A DNA stretch of 64,000 nt from Spirochaetia bacterium UBA2205 (GTDB taxonomy: Bacteria; Spirochaetota; UBA4802; UB4802): assembly GCA_002328585.1 (NCBI GenBank), contig DCUV01000008.1:1-64000 (forward strand), written 5' to 3'. Positions within the stretch are counted from its first letter, which is position 1. Each line of letters begins with the position of its first letter. The notes beneath the pieces are model-generated. The model did not search any database, was not told the DNA's origin, and saw nothing but the letters and a program-made list of their open reading frames with translations. Positions 26,611-36,728 of the stretch are shown here, piece by piece. Both the position numbers and the translations under genes were made by a program.

Positions 26611-26909
26611 TTTTTACAAAAAAGGAAGAAGATAATCGTTGCATCTTTATAATCCATGAACAATTGAATCCGCGAACATTAAAAGAGTTGATTGAGGAAA
26701 TGCATAATTTTTTACAAAATGACAGCAGAGATGCTATAATTGATATGTCAAATGTTGAAATTGTAGATTCTACAATCCTGGCTGGATTCATGACCTTGTA
26801 TAATAATTTTAAAAATAACCACAGAAAGTTCAGGTTAATTAATGCAAATAACTATGTAAAGAGGGTTATTGAATTAGCATCACTTGAAACCTTTCTCATG
26901 GAGGGTTAG
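26607..26909 (+). CDS. STAS-domain protein, second of two
   Basis: 100 residues. AIIDMSNVEIVDSTILAGFM carries the STAS signature with Ser55 at the phosphorylation position; the following YNNFKNNHRKFRLIN is the usual fourth strand region. A good AAAAAGGAG precedes the ATG, which overlaps the previous stop (ATGA). The start codon of gpmI directly follows its TAG, so expression of the pair and of glycolysis/glycogen genes is linked. Confidence 0.85.
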   Translation: MIFTKKEEDNRCIFIIHEQLNPRTLKELIEEMHNFLQNDSRDAIIDMSNVEIVDSTILAGFMTLYNNFKNNHRKFRLINANNYVKRVIELASLETFLMEG

Positions 26910-28562
26910 ATGAAATTGGCACCCAATGGTTTTCAAAAAAGAAAAGGAGCCCTTGTATTGGTTATTATGGATGGCGTTGGCGTAGGTCCCGATGATGATG
27001 GCAATGCTTTTTTTTTAGCGCGAAAACCTGTTTTCAATTCATTAATCAAAAACCATCCCTATACCCTCCTTAAAGCACATGGCACAGCAGTAGGATTACC
27101 ATCGGATGCTGATATGGGAAACTCAGAAGTTGGGCACAATGCATTGGGAGCAGGAAGGATTTTTGATCAGGGTGCAAAACTGGTTGATAAATCCATAGAG
27201 TCAAAACAAATTTTTACAACTGATGTATGGAAAAAACTCCTTGATACGCCAATAAAATCTAAATCTGCACTGCATTTTATAGGCTTACTTTCCGACGGCA
27301 ATGTACATTCTCATATAAACCATCTGTTTAAACTCATTGAACAGGCTGCTCATGAAGGGGTAAAAAAGATTCGCGTTCATATACTTCTTGATGGCCGTGA
27401 TGTCCCTGAAACTTCTGCACTTGAATATGTTAACAGCCTTGAAAATTTTTTAGCATCATTTAATGCAAAAGGATTTGATTTCTGCATTGCCTCCGGTGGA
27501 GGCAGAATGGTAACCACCATGGATAGATATGAAGCAGACTGGAATATTGTAAAGCGTGGATGGGATGCTCACGTTCTTGGTAAAGGACGAACATTTACAT
27601 CAGCAACAGAAGCTATTGAAATATTTAGAAAAGAACAACCGGATATTACCGACCAGTACTTACCTGCTTTTGTCATTACAAAAAACGGCAAACCTGTTGG
27701 AACTATTCAGGATGGTGATTCGGTTATTTTATTTAATTTTAGAGGTGACCGTGCAATTGAGATTTCACGAGCTTTTGAAGACAAAGATTTTAATAAGTTT
27801 GATCGCGAACGATATCCCGATGTCATATTTGCAGGAATGATGGAATATGATGGGGATTTGCATATACCCAAAAACTATCTTGTTTATCCTCCGTCTATTG
27901 ATAAAACCATCAGTGAATATCTTGTTCATAATGGATGCAGGCAATTTGCCATTTCAGAAACACAAAAATTTGGCCATGTTACCTATTTCTGGAATGGTAA
28001 TCGTAGCGGAATGTTTGACCCACAGTACGAAGTGTATCAAGAAATCCCCTCAGACAGGGTGCAATTTGATCAGCGTCCATGGATGAAAGCTGCTGAAATT
28101 ACTGATGTAGTCATTGAAGCACTAAATAGCAACAAATACGATTTTATTCGATTAAATTTTCCCAATGGCGATATGGTAGGACATACTGGCAATTTAGAGG
28201 CTGCAATCATTTCAGCAGAGGTTGTTGATCTGTGCATTGGACGTTTATTAAAAGCAATTAATGATACACAGGCATTGGCTATAATAACTGCGGATCATGG
28301 CAATTTAGATGAAATGTTTGAAAAAGATGCAAAAACAGGAACTATTATCATTGATAAGAAGACCGGGAAGCCGCAACCAAAAACTTCACACACGTTAAAT
28401 CCCGTCCCGTTTATAATCTATGATCCACAATTTAATGGTGAATATAGCCTTACTCCACAAAACAATCAGGGGCTTGCACATGTAGCTGCCACTATATGCA
28501 CATTGCTGGGGTATCATCCACCTGAAGAATATTACCCCTCATTGATTACACTTGCACAATAA
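26910..28562 (+). CDS. gpmI: 2,3-bisphosphoglycerate-independent phosphoglycerate mutase
   Basis: 550 residues. Interconverts 3- and 2-phosphoglycerate through a phosphoserine, needing Mn2+. Marks are VLVIMDGVGVGPDDDGNAF with metal ligand Asp21, DADMGNSEVGHNALGAG with nucleophile Ser72, LLSDGNVHSHINHLF, HILLDGRDVPETSA, GRMVTTMDRYEADW and TADHGNLDEMF. At 550 residues it belongs to the longer subtype of the family. GGAGGG lies before the ATG, inside the end of the STAS gene. Confidence 0.95.
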   Translation: MKLAPNGFQKRKGALVLVIMDGVGVGPDDDGNAFFLARKPVFNSLIKNHPYTLLKAHGTAVGLPSDADMGNSEVGHNALGAGRIFDQGAKLVDKSIESKQIFTTDVWKKLLDTPIKSKSALHFIGLLSDGNVHSHINHLFKLIEQAAHEGVKKIRVHILLDGRDVPETSALEYVNSLENFLASFNAKGFDFCIASGGGRMVTTMDRYEADWNIVKRGWDAHVLGKGRTFTSATEAIEIFRKEQPDITDQYLPAFVITKNGKPVGTIQDGDSVILFNFRGDRAIEISRAFEDKDFNKFDRERYPDVIFAGMMEYDGDLHIPKNYLVYPPSIDKTISEYLVHNGCRQFAISETQKFGHVTYFWNGNRSGMFDPQYEVYQEIPSDRVQFDQRPWMKAAEITDVVIEALNSNKYDFIRLNFPNGDMVGHTGNLEAAIISAEVVDLCIGRLLKAINDTQALAIITADHGNLDEMFEKDAKTGTIIIDKKTGKPQPKTSHTLNPVPFIIYDPQFNGEYSLTPQNNQGLAHVAATICTLLGYHPPEEYYPSLITLAQ

Positions 28563-28563
28563 C

Positions 28564-30009
28564 ATGAACATAACATTTATAACAAGCGAAGCCTATCCAT
28601 TTGCTAAGACTGGAGGTCTTGCTGATTACTCATACTCATTGCCAAAAGCACTGGCAAAACGTGGCCATACCGTTAACCTTTTTTTACCACGCTATTATTG
28701 TGTCGATAAAATAAAATACAACTGCTCACTCATTGATATGCCATTAGCAGTACCACATAACAATGGTATCCGCTGGTCTGGGATATATAAATCAGATTAT
28801 CTTAATACTATTAATGTTTATTTTATTGAGCATGATGATTTTTTTGGCCGTGATGGATTATATGATTATCATGGCATCCCTTACGGTGATAATGCCGAGC
28901 GGTTTATATATTTTAACCGTGCTACCCTTGAGGCGTTAAAACAATTGGCGATAGTTACCGATATCATTCATTGCAATGACTGGCAAACAGCTTTGATACC
29001 TCTATTTTTAAGAACCCACTATGCTCATGAATCAATTTTTAAAAATACTAAAAGCGTTTTAACCATGCATAATGCTGGATATCAGGGTGTTTTCCCAGAA
29101 GATGTATTATATTATATGCAACTATCTGATGAATATTTTGTTCCAGAAAAATTGTCGTTTTATAATAAAATAAACTTCCTTAAAGCTGGCATACTATACG
29201 CAGATTGTTTAACAACTGTAAGCAAACGCTATGCACAGGAGATACAATACCCCGACTATGGTTATGATCTGGCACCAATTATTAAACAAAACAGCTCAAA
29301 ACTTTTTGGCATTCTCAATGGTGTTGATTATGAGCAATGGAATCCTGAGCACGATACATTTATACCCTATAACTTTTCTATTAACTATTTATCAGGTAAA
29401 AAAAAGTGTAAACATGCTTTACAGGATTACTTTTCATTAAACAAAAGTAATATTCCATTGTTAGGTTGTATTAGCAGGTTGACATATCAAAAAGGTATTG
29501 ATATATTGATTGATACATTGGATTGGCTTTTGTTTGATGAACCGGAGGTGCAATTTGTACTGTTAGGAAGTGGAGAGCAATGGCTTATCGATAGATTTGA
29601 AAACCTACGGAGGCTTTATCCTGATAAGGTTGGCGTGTGGTGGGGGTACAATGAAAAATTAGCTCATCTTATTGAAGCGGGATGCGATTTTTATGTTATG
29701 CCATCACGTTATGAACCTTCAGGTTTAAACCAGATGTATAGCATGGCTTACGGAACCATTCCCATTGTAAGGGCAACAGGCGGACTTGATGATTCAGTTA
29801 TTGAATTTAATACAACAGATATCACTGGTAACGGATTTAAATATAAAAATAACGATATGGCCGAATTATATTCAACAATTCGGTATGCATTAAAGATTTA
29901 TAACAATAGCAATTTAATGCAGCAATTAATATATAATGCGATGTCTTTTAAACGGAGCTGGGATGATGCAGCACAAGAATATGAAGCATTGTATAAAAAT
30001 ATCCGGTAA
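28564..30009 (+). CDS. glgA: glycogen (starch) synthase
   Basis: 481 residues. GT5 glycosyltransferase that adds glucose from ADP-glucose to glycogen. The N-terminal ITFITSEAYPFAKTGGLADY holds the sugar-nucleotide KTGGL motif; the C-terminal domain has SRLTYQKGIDILI, VLLGSGEQ and PSRYEPSGLNQMYSMAYGT with ATGGLDDSV. I chose the ATG one base after the gpmI stop; there is no Shine-Dalgarno, so it probably relies on re-initiation by ribosomes ending gpmI. A motif copy lies inside (reading L-A-I-V-T-D). Confidence 0.93.
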   Translation: MNITFITSEAYPFAKTGGLADYSYSLPKALAKRGHTVNLFLPRYYCVDKIKYNCSLIDMPLAVPHNNGIRWSGIYKSDYLNTINVYFIEHDDFFGRDGLYDYHGIPYGDNAERFIYFNRATLEALKQLAIVTDIIHCNDWQTALIPLFLRTHYAHESIFKNTKSVLTMHNAGYQGVFPEDVLYYMQLSDEYFVPEKLSFYNKINFLKAGILYADCLTTVSKRYAQEIQYPDYGYDLAPIIKQNSSKLFGILNGVDYEQWNPEHDTFIPYNFSINYLSGKKKCKHALQDYFSLNKSNIPLLGCISRLTYQKGIDILIDTLDWLLFDEPEVQFVLLGSGEQWLIDRFENLRRLYPDKVGVWWGYNEKLAHLIEAGCDFYVMPSRYEPSGLNQMYSMAYGTIPIVRATGGLDDSVIEFNTTDITGNGFKYKNNDMAELYSTIRYALKIYNNSNLMQQLIYNAMSFKRSWDDAAQEYEALYKNIR

Positions 30010-30010
30010 C

Positions 30011-30652
30011 ATGTATTTTGATCATCACGCATTGATAATCGCAATTATATTCATGATTACTATTGTTGTCATATCAGACATTGATGGACAGATTAAATCC
30101 AAACAGAGTGATGGTAATACTGTAGAATACTATAACACCAGAGGTAAAAAAAAGATAGAAAATAATTCACAGCAAAAAGATATACTTAACAACCCCTATG
30201 ATTCATTAATAGTAACTATCGCCAATAAGGAAAATATTGATCCTCATTTAATTAGATGCATTATAAAGATTGAATCCAATTTTAATAAAGATGCTGTTTC
30301 AGTTGCAGGTGCTATGGGTCTAATGCAGCTTATGCAGGATATAGTGCAGGCATATAATGTTGATGACCCCTTTAATCCTGAACAAAATATTAAAGCAGGA
30401 GTAAAGCATTTTAAATCTCTTTTAGCATTATTGAATAATGATATTGTGTTAGCGTTGGCCGCCTATCATGCAGGCATAGGTCGAGTGAAAAAAAACATGA
30501 CTGTGCCAAATATCAGTTCAACAATTGAATATGTTAATGCTGTTATGAAGCTATATAAACCACAAAAAAACAACAATTATACCAAAAAAATAGAAAAGCT
30601 ATACCTGCAAATGTTGCCTGATGGAACAATTAACATAACAACCATTAAATAA
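30011..30652 (+). CDS. exported lytic transglycosylase (SLT domain)
   Basis: 213 residues. Residues 1-24 (ALIIAIIFMITIVVISD) are a signal peptide or anchor; a polar linker follows. The domain at about 62-175 has the SLT motifs: IIKIESNFNKDAVS with Glu88 as catalytic acid, GAMGLMQLMQ, and ALAAYHAGIGRVKK. It would cut peptidoglycan in the periplasm. The start lies one base after the glgA stop, last in the operon. An exact 13-mer copy of the dispersed motif lies at codons 67-71 (I-V-T-I-A). Confidence 0.88.
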   Translation: MYFDHHALIIAIIFMITIVVISDIDGQIKSKQSDGNTVEYYNTRGKKKIENNSQQKDILNNPYDSLIVTIANKENIDPHLIRCIIKIESNFNKDAVSVAGAMGLMQLMQDIVQAYNVDDPFNPEQNIKAGVKHFKSLLALLNNDIVLALAAYHAGIGRVKKNMTVPNISSTIEYVNAVMKLYKPQKNNNYTKKIEKLYLQMLPDGTINITTIK

Positions 30653-30681
30653 TTTATTGAAAACCATGTTGATGCGGTAAA

Positions 30682-32562
30682 TCATGATTCCCATTTAACA
30701 GAATATACTTCTAATGGATCTTTTTTACCTTTAAGTTTAACGGGTTCCAACTTTTTATATTTAAATGTTTTTGTTATTTCATTTATAATACTTTTTGATA
30801 CAATTATTTCGCCAGCCTGTGCGTTTTGACATAATCGTGATGTTGTATTTACTACATCACCAATGCATGCAAGATCCATTCTAAATTCTGCACCAATTTT
30901 ACCTATTACAACATCACCTACATGTATACCTATACCTATTTCAAAAATAGGTAAATTCATTGATTTTCTTTCTTTATTTAGTAAATCAATTTCTTTCATA
31001 ATTCCAAGTGCAACTGTAATCGCAGTATCAGCTTTTTTGGTGCCGCCAAAATGCGCCATTATCTGATCACCTACAAAATCATCTATATCGCCTTTGTATT
31101 TTTGTATAATTTTTGCCTGCTTATCAAAATATAAATTCAAAACACTCATAACAGTTTCAGGATCATTAATTTCAGAAAAACTTGTGAACCCTCTGATATC
31201 ACTAAACAAAAATGCAAAATTCCTTCTATCAAAAAAACCTACATCAATTTTTTCAAATCCTGCCATTCCAATCATATGCCGCGTTGATCTTGAAACAAAC
31301 TTTTCCAGATGATATTTTGAATTTATTTCATTTATCATATACTGGAAAACATCTGATAATCTTCCAATTTCATCATTATTTTTAATATCAATAGACAAAC
31401 TGAAATTTCCCTTGCCTACGTCTAAAGCCCATTTTTCTAACTTTTTAATATTTTTTAACATGATCCCGGTAATCCAGAAAATAACCAGTATACTTATAAT
31501 ATATATTGATAATGCTGTTATATATCCATTGGAAAGGCTTTTATAGATATCCGACTGGATTTGATTCAAATCATATACAACAATCAAAGTACCTAAATGC
31601 TTAAATTTTTCTCCATAATCTCGTAAAACCTTTAAATTATCTATTATGATGTCATCATATTTTTTAATAAGAGCAATATCTTTATTTAAAATGCCTCTAG
31701 AAATAATGGTATAGTTGTGTAATATCCATTTTTCATTGAGTAACCATAAATCTTTTTGCTCTACTTTATTTTTCTTGATAGAAAAAATATTTTTATATAG
31801 CTGGAGGAAGATTATATCAAGATTGTAATCTATTGAATTTTCATTTTTTTTATCAATATTTTTAGGGTCAAATTTGTCCGGCAACAACTCATTATATTTA
31901 ACCCACATTTTGATATAAAATTTCTTTTTTTCATCATTTGTAAAACTTTGAGTATGACTTTTTAAAAGTATAGTATCGAAATCTTCATTAATTTGCATCA
32001 ATATGCCAGTTTTTGCTATTACCGGGCATAAAACAACTTTGTATTGTTTATTTTTAGAAAATTTATTATTTTTTGAGATATCATTTTCAGGGTTATAATC
32101 ATGTGTAATTAATTTTTGTTGACGATCTGTTAAATAACTTTTTATAACTTTATAATATGGTTCTTGAGTAATATTAATCGGCGTTGATTTATATGCTATC
32201 TTATTATAATAATCATAAAGAAATATATATAATATATCTTGATTGTTGTTTTTAAATTTTGTTATTTCTTCTTTTATTAATTTTAACTTTTGTTTTGTAT
32301 CATCTATTGTTTCATGTTTGCTTTTATCTAAGTACCATTCAAATATATTACTCAGGTTCTGTGCTAAAATTGTAGCCTTTTCATTTTTTTCCTGGCTCAT
32401 AATAATAGTTTGATTATAAATCATAAATGCAGTAAATATTAATAATACTATGAGCAAAACAACACTTAGTACTAATATTAAACGCAATCTAAGACCAAAA
32501 TATACTTTTCTGATCGGGTTATTTTTTTTTGAAGATTTTTTATTTCTTTTTTTTAAAAGCAT
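30682..32562 (-). CDS. membrane-bound class III adenylate/guanylate cyclase
   Basis: 626 residues from the ATG chosen (a TTG lies seven codons upstream). Order: basic N-terminus, membrane helix about 26-48, extracytoplasmic sensor about 49-345, membrane helix about 346-371, HAMP about 372-418, cyclase domain about 445-626. Metal aspartates are present (Asp455 in FSDIRGFTSFS, Asp499 in FVGDQIMAHFGG), as are MDLACIGDVVNTTSRL with Asp563, Asn572 and Arg576. The purine-selecting lysine usually found three residues before the FxGD phenylalanine block (D-K-F) is Asp495 here (D-D-F), so substrate choice is uncertain. The SpoIIE-type phosphatase gene lies 74 bp upstream. Confidence 0.88.
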   Translation of the reverse strand: MLLKKRNKKSSKKNNPIRKVYFGLRLRLILVLSVVLLIVLLIFTAFMIYNQTIIMSQEKNEKATILAQNLSNIFEWYLDKSKHETIDDTKQKLKLIKEEITKFKNNNQDILYIFLYDYYNKIAYKSTPINITQEPYYKVIKSYLTDRQQKLITHDYNPENDISKNNKFSKNKQYKVVLCPVIAKTGILMQINEDFDTILLKSHTQSFTNDEKKKFYIKMWVKYNELLPDKFDPKNIDKKNENSIDYNLDIIFLQLYKNIFSIKKNKVEQKDLWLLNEKWILHNYTIISRGILNKDIALIKKYDDIIIDNLKVLRDYGEKFKHLGTLIVVYDLNQIQSDIYKSLSNGYITALSIYIISILVIFWITGIMLKNIKKLEKWALDVGKGNFSLSIDIKNNDEIGRLSDVFQYMINEINSKYHLEKFVSRSTRHMIGMAGFEKIDVGFFDRRNFAFLFSDIRGFTSFSEINDPETVMSVLNLYFDKQAKIIQKYKGDIDDFVGDQIMAHFGGTKKADTAITVALGIMKEIDLLNKERKSMNLPIFEIGIGIHVGDVVIGKIGAEFRMDLACIGDVVNTTSRLCQNAQAGEIIVSKSIINEITKTFKYKKLEPVKLKGKKDPLEVYSVKWES

Positions 32563-32636
32563 AGTATATATCCGTTTATTCAATATATAATATTAATAAT
32601 AATATTGAAATGATAAAAATCAGGTTTTGCCTTTTA

Positions 32637-34853
32637 TCATTTTTTTCTTATTTCATTTATTTCAAATAATGCCATCTTATTATCAGGATCTATGTTAGCT
32701 ACCCGCTCAAATATCTGTAATGCATCCTGAAACATTCCTATTTTTTTGTATGCCATACCTAAAGCAAATAATGCGTTGGTGAAATTAGGATCAATGCTCT
32801 GTGCTCTTTCCAATAGTTGAATGGCTTTATCATAGTTCATCATCTGATAATAGGCCGCACCACCAACATAGTATGCATACTTGTTACGTTTATCCACTTC
32901 TAAATATTGTTCAATAAGTTCTGATGCTTTACCAAAATTGTTAACACGGAAATAATTTTTTGCTAAATTGTATATGAGTTTACGATTATTTGGATATAGT
33001 GTTAAACTCCTTTCGAGATAATCAATTGCTTCGTAGTATTTGTGTTCATCTATCAATTTCTTGGACTGTTTTATAATGTCAACAGCTTCATCCCTTGCCA
33101 GTTCAATAACAAGTAACGTAATATCATCTTCAACAGGAGCCTTTCCCTTAAATCGCTGCACATCTTCAATAATAAAGCTGGTAAAATCTTCTAATGGAAG
33201 ATGACGATTTTTCAAAGCAACATCCTGCAATCTTTCAATTGAATATTCTTCACGGTCAACATTTGCAGCTTCAGGTATGCCGTCAGTATATAAAAGTAAT
33301 CTGTCACCATATCTCAATTTTGTAACTTTTTCTTCATACGTTTCTCTTGCTTCTTCAATAGCACCAATAAATAAACCATTGGTATCCAGAAATTCAACTC
33401 TACCTTCATCCGAATGTACTAAAATTGCTTTCTGGTGGCTTGCATTTGCATAAACAATATTGTAATCATCATCAATAACAACAAAAAATGATGTCATATA
33501 ATCCTGTGTTTTTATATGTTCAAGAATATTCTGATTAACTTCCTGGAAAACACGTTTAGGTGAATCATATTGCTGTGTTGCTGAACTGAACGAGATTTTT
33601 GCCATTGATGTAATGAGAGCTGCTGGTATGCCGTGACCGGATACATCTGCCACTAAAACGCCTAATTTATCTCCTTTAATCTGGTATACATCATAAAAGT
33701 CCCCTCCAATCTTTTCCATTGCAATATATCTAACCGAAAATTTAAGCTCATTCCAGTCATCTATCCTTCCGGGTAAAATACTTCTCTGTATATTGCTTGC
33801 AATTTCAAGCTGCTTTTGTATCATATCGTCTTTTTCTTTCAGGCTTGCTAATGCTTCGCGCAATTCTTCAGTACGCTGTTCAACTTTTAATTCCAGATTT
33901 TTCCTGTGTTCTTCAATTTGCTTTGCCATTTCTAAAATGGAATATTCAATCTCAGCAAATTCTTCTTCATGTGACATTACCTTAAACCATGCGTTTTGCC
34001 CTGAAGCAATATTTTTTGTAACAATACCCATTTCTACAAGTACCCGCATAACCGAGTCAGAATTAATATACATTACAAAAATACCTGCTATTATTGAAAT
34101 AACCATGTATGTAATGATATTAACATACTGTGCTCCTTCATACAAACGATATTGTTCCATCATTGCAGCAAATGTTAACAGTGTAATAATCATTAGTATG
34201 ATAAAAAAGCTAAACTTAATTCTTAGTCCAATCAATCCTCTTGGATAGATATTGATGTTCCTTTGCCGCAACTCCTGATATACAAAAGCCCGATGCTGGT
34301 TGCTAATAATTTCGGTTAAAAGGTAAGTAGTCATACCATACAAAATAATAACTACCAGTACACCAATAGTTACTGCCTTTATCCCGGTTTTCATTTTTAC
34401 AACAGTCAATGTTCCCGAAGTATACATATCGTAATATCCAAAACCCATAAGAAAAAAACCGCACATTGCGCCAAATAACGATGCAGCGATCATGTTGTAT
34501 AATGGGAAATGTGAAAGCTGAACATAAATATTCTGCAAAGTTTCATTATCAAGCGATGTATTTAATGTGCCATTGTTAAATGCTTTGTTGATGTCACGTA
34601 GCGGCTTAAGAAATGCCGGTATTTTCATGGGAGTAAGCAAACCAAATGATATATAATGTAACAACGTTGGTATTAATACTGATAATGGCAGCCATTTGAG
34701 TGCTAATGCATTCAGCTCATCATAATTAGAAAGGATAAATGATGTGCCAAGATAATAACCAAATACTGCACTCATCCATCCGCCAAAAATAGTAAAAAAG
34801 CAAACAGCAAAGGTATATGATACCTTTTTACTAAGCCATTCAAATATAAACAT
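32637..34853 (-). CDS. SpoIIE-type PP2C phosphatase with membrane sensor, HAMP and TPRs
   Basis: 738 residues. The first about 265 hold six membrane helices in a layout typical of adenylate-cyclase or phosphatase membrane sensors; a HAMP-like segment and coiled coil (RKNLELKVEQRTEELREALA) follow; then the PP2C core with MEKIGGDFYDVYQI, ADVSGHGIPAALITSMA, LLLYTDGIPEAANVD and DDITLLVIEL; then three or four TPR units at about 600-735. It probably dephosphorylates a STAS serine; the two STAS proteins encoded 6 kb away are candidate substrates. AGGAGATG lies upstream of the ATG. Confidence 0.9.
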   Translation of the reverse strand: MFIFEWLSKKVSYTFAVCFFTIFGGWMSAVFGYYLGTSFILSNYDELNALALKWLPLSVLIPTLLHYISFGLLTPMKIPAFLKPLRDINKAFNNGTLNTSLDNETLQNIYVQLSHFPLYNMIAASLFGAMCGFFLMGFGYYDMYTSGTLTVVKMKTGIKAVTIGVLVVIILYGMTTYLLTEIISNQHRAFVYQELRQRNINIYPRGLIGLRIKFSFFIILMIITLLTFAAMMEQYRLYEGAQYVNIITYMVISIIAGIFVMYINSDSVMRVLVEMGIVTKNIASGQNAWFKVMSHEEEFAEIEYSILEMAKQIEEHRKNLELKVEQRTEELREALASLKEKDDMIQKQLEIASNIQRSILPGRIDDWNELKFSVRYIAMEKIGGDFYDVYQIKGDKLGVLVADVSGHGIPAALITSMAKISFSSATQQYDSPKRVFQEVNQNILEHIKTQDYMTSFFVVIDDDYNIVYANASHQKAILVHSDEGRVEFLDTNGLFIGAIEEARETYEEKVTKLRYGDRLLLYTDGIPEAANVDREEYSIERLQDVALKNRHLPLEDFTSFIIEDVQRFKGKAPVEDDITLLVIELARDEAVDIIKQSKKLIDEHKYYEAIDYLERSLTLYPNNRKLIYNLAKNYFRVNNFGKASELIEQYLEVDKRNKYAYYVGGAAYYQMMNYDKAIQLLERAQSIDPNFTNALFALGMAYKKIGMFQDALQIFERVANIDPDNKMALFEINEIRKK

Positions 34854-35179
34854 AATTTATATCATCTCCTGCAAAAACAGAATTATTTATAAAGTAGTGT
34901 TATAAACCCGTATCAGCATCATAAATCTCAACTAGTTTAGTATCGTAGCATATTATACATTTTGGTACAATACTCATTGTAATGCCATGTAATACCATGA
35001 AAAAACTACTTACTGTACTAATCGGTATAATTAATAATTATAATAATGGAACATATACTATCGTAATAGGATGTTCGTTATAAAAATTAAAACAATATAT
35101 TGTACCTTCTAAAATATAATTAACAATATACTTATTAGAGGTTTTCTAATATTATAAAAAATAGCAAGTATTTTTTAGT
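34854..35179. other. intergenic region, nothing recognised
   Basis: 326 bp of A+T-rich DNA upstream of the SpoIIE-type phosphatase gene and downstream of the metallophosphoesterase gene. One partial motif (ACTATCG) occurs near 35057. Short weak stems only; no gene or clear terminator seen. Confidence 0.3.
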
Positions 35180-35833
35180 TTAATATGATTGGAAAATTTG
35201 TCTGTCAGGCATTCGCAAGCAGGTGAGCGGACCCCCATAGGCTGCACCGGTATCAATACCTATAATATTTTTCTTTTTATCGTCATAAACTTCATATATT
35301 GGCAATGCTGTTATATTAAAGGTTGCAGTATGTCCAAAAATAACCGTTTTATCCCATGTATATTGTTTTTGATAAAATTCTTCCCTTATCCACAAAAGAT
35401 CATGCTCAGATTGCTGCTGCAATGATGTTCCTTGCCGTAATCCAGCATGTACAGCAATAAAATCTTCAGTTTCATAATACAGTTTAAGACTGTTAAAAAA
35501 GTTTTTATGGGCTTGTGGTAACTTTAAAGAACCAATAGTTTCTTCATATGACTGTATTGTTGCATGTCCCCCATTATACATGAATATTGATACATCATAT
35601 CCTTTTAGATAATTTAAAAACATGTCTTCATGATTCCCTTTTAAAATAATTGTATTGTAATCATCTTTCAAACTTACCAGATAATCGATAACCTCAAATG
35701 ATTGATATCCGCGATCAATATAATCTCCCAGAAAAACGAGACTATCATCAAGAGTTAAATATTTTTTAATTTTATCCACAAGATGGGACAATTTTTTGAA
35801 GTGCCCGTGAATATCACCAATGAGGTAAAACAT
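35180..35833 (-). CDS. calcineurin-like metallophosphoesterase (PPP-type)
   Basis: 217 residues. All metal motifs of the serine/threonine phosphatase/Ap4A hydrolase group are present: GDIHGH (6-11), FLGDYIDRG, LKGNHEDMF, and late HAGLR, FGHT and GIDTGAAYGG. Soluble, two-metal enzyme; substrate may be a phosphoprotein or a dinucleoside polyphosphate. The ATG lies one base after the stop of the lipoprotein gene, so translation is coupled and it is the last gene of the transport operon. Confidence 0.9.
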   Translation of the reverse strand: MFYLIGDIHGHFKKLSHLVDKIKKYLTLDDSLVFLGDYIDRGYQSFEVIDYLVSLKDDYNTIILKGNHEDMFLNYLKGYDVSIFMYNGGHATIQSYEETIGSLKLPQAHKNFFNSLKLYYETEDFIAVHAGLRQGTSLQQQSEHDLLWIREEFYQKQYTWDKTVIFGHTATFNITALPIYEVYDDKKKNIIGIDTGAAYGGPLTCLRMPDRQIFQSY

Positions 35834-35834
35834 T

Positions 35835-36728
35835 TTATTGAGCAACCAGTTCCCTATAAATAACAGCTATTACTTTTTTACCGGTAGCATAATCTTTAAT
35901 ATCTTTACAGCCAAATATCCATTCATTACTATGTGCTACATAACAGTAACTATTGCCATATTTTTTAAATGCTATTTTTACCTTGCTCGATTCAATAATC
36001 ATCAATGAACTATCATTTTTTATCAATAAATTAAAGCTATTGCCTGCATCAATACTTGAAAAATACTTTTTATAAAAACATGAAATCTCAGAAGAATCAA
36101 TAGTCTTATTGCCAACAACTATACGTTTAATATCTGGCAATTCCGGAATGCCTTCATTATAAATGACGATGCTGCTTTCCTTGATAAGATTTGTTACAGG
36201 ATTCATTGCATGAGGAAATTGTTGATTTAATCTAACTTTATCAAGTATTATACCAATAGTAGTTTTTTGTGTATTGATAAAATCTATGTCGTTGGTTTGA
36301 ACTATAACAACAGCATTATCGCTATAGGCAATGCTTTTATTTTTACTATACGCTGCAACAGTATTGATTTCAAACGTATCATTCAAAAGAGCACGCTCAC
36401 GTGTAAACAGTCCATATGCATCATCAGCATTTGATGTTTTGGCGATAGTTACTGTTAAATAAATGGCAGGGTCATTGATTGATTCATATTTGCCTGTAAC
36501 TAATTCCATGACATTATAATGCTGATAAAACGATGGTACCAGCATGGTTATTGACTGTTGATTATTGAAGGATTCACTTTTTATCATCTTCCATGTATAC
36601 AGCTCTGTATCTGATGGCAACAGGTTAACTGTATTCTGCTGTTCCTCAAACACAGAAAGACAGGAAAAAAGACCGATGATAAAAATGAAAACTAACCCTT
36701 TAATAATATTGCTTGGGATCAATCGCAT
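35835..36728 (-). CDS. lipoprotein, DUF6599-like
   Basis: 297 residues from the ATG preceded by GAGGG. The signal peptide ends in IGLFSC, a lipobox. The region LYTWKMIKSESFN ... VMELVTGKYESI ... LTVTIAKTSNADDAYGLFTR resembles DUF6599 proteins, secreted proteins of unknown role where 'DAYGLF' is a hallmark. The start lies within the end of the permease gene (29-bp overlap), so it is translated with the transporter. An 18-base form of the dispersed motif, identical to the copy at 4834, lies inside. Confidence 0.6.
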   Translation of the reverse strand: MRLIPSNIIKGLVFIFIIGLFSCLSVFEEQQNTVNLLPSDTELYTWKMIKSESFNNQQSITMLVPSFYQHYNVMELVTGKYESINDPAIYLTVTIAKTSNADDAYGLFTRERALLNDTFEINTVAAYSKNKSIAYSDNAVVIVQTNDIDFINTQKTTIGIILDKVRLNQQFPHAMNPVTNLIKESSIVIYNEGIPELPDIKRIVVGNKTIDSSEISCFYKKYFSSIDAGNSFNLLIKNDSSLMIIESSKVKIAFKKYGNSYCYVAHSNEWIFGCKDIKDYATGKKVIAVIYRELVAQ

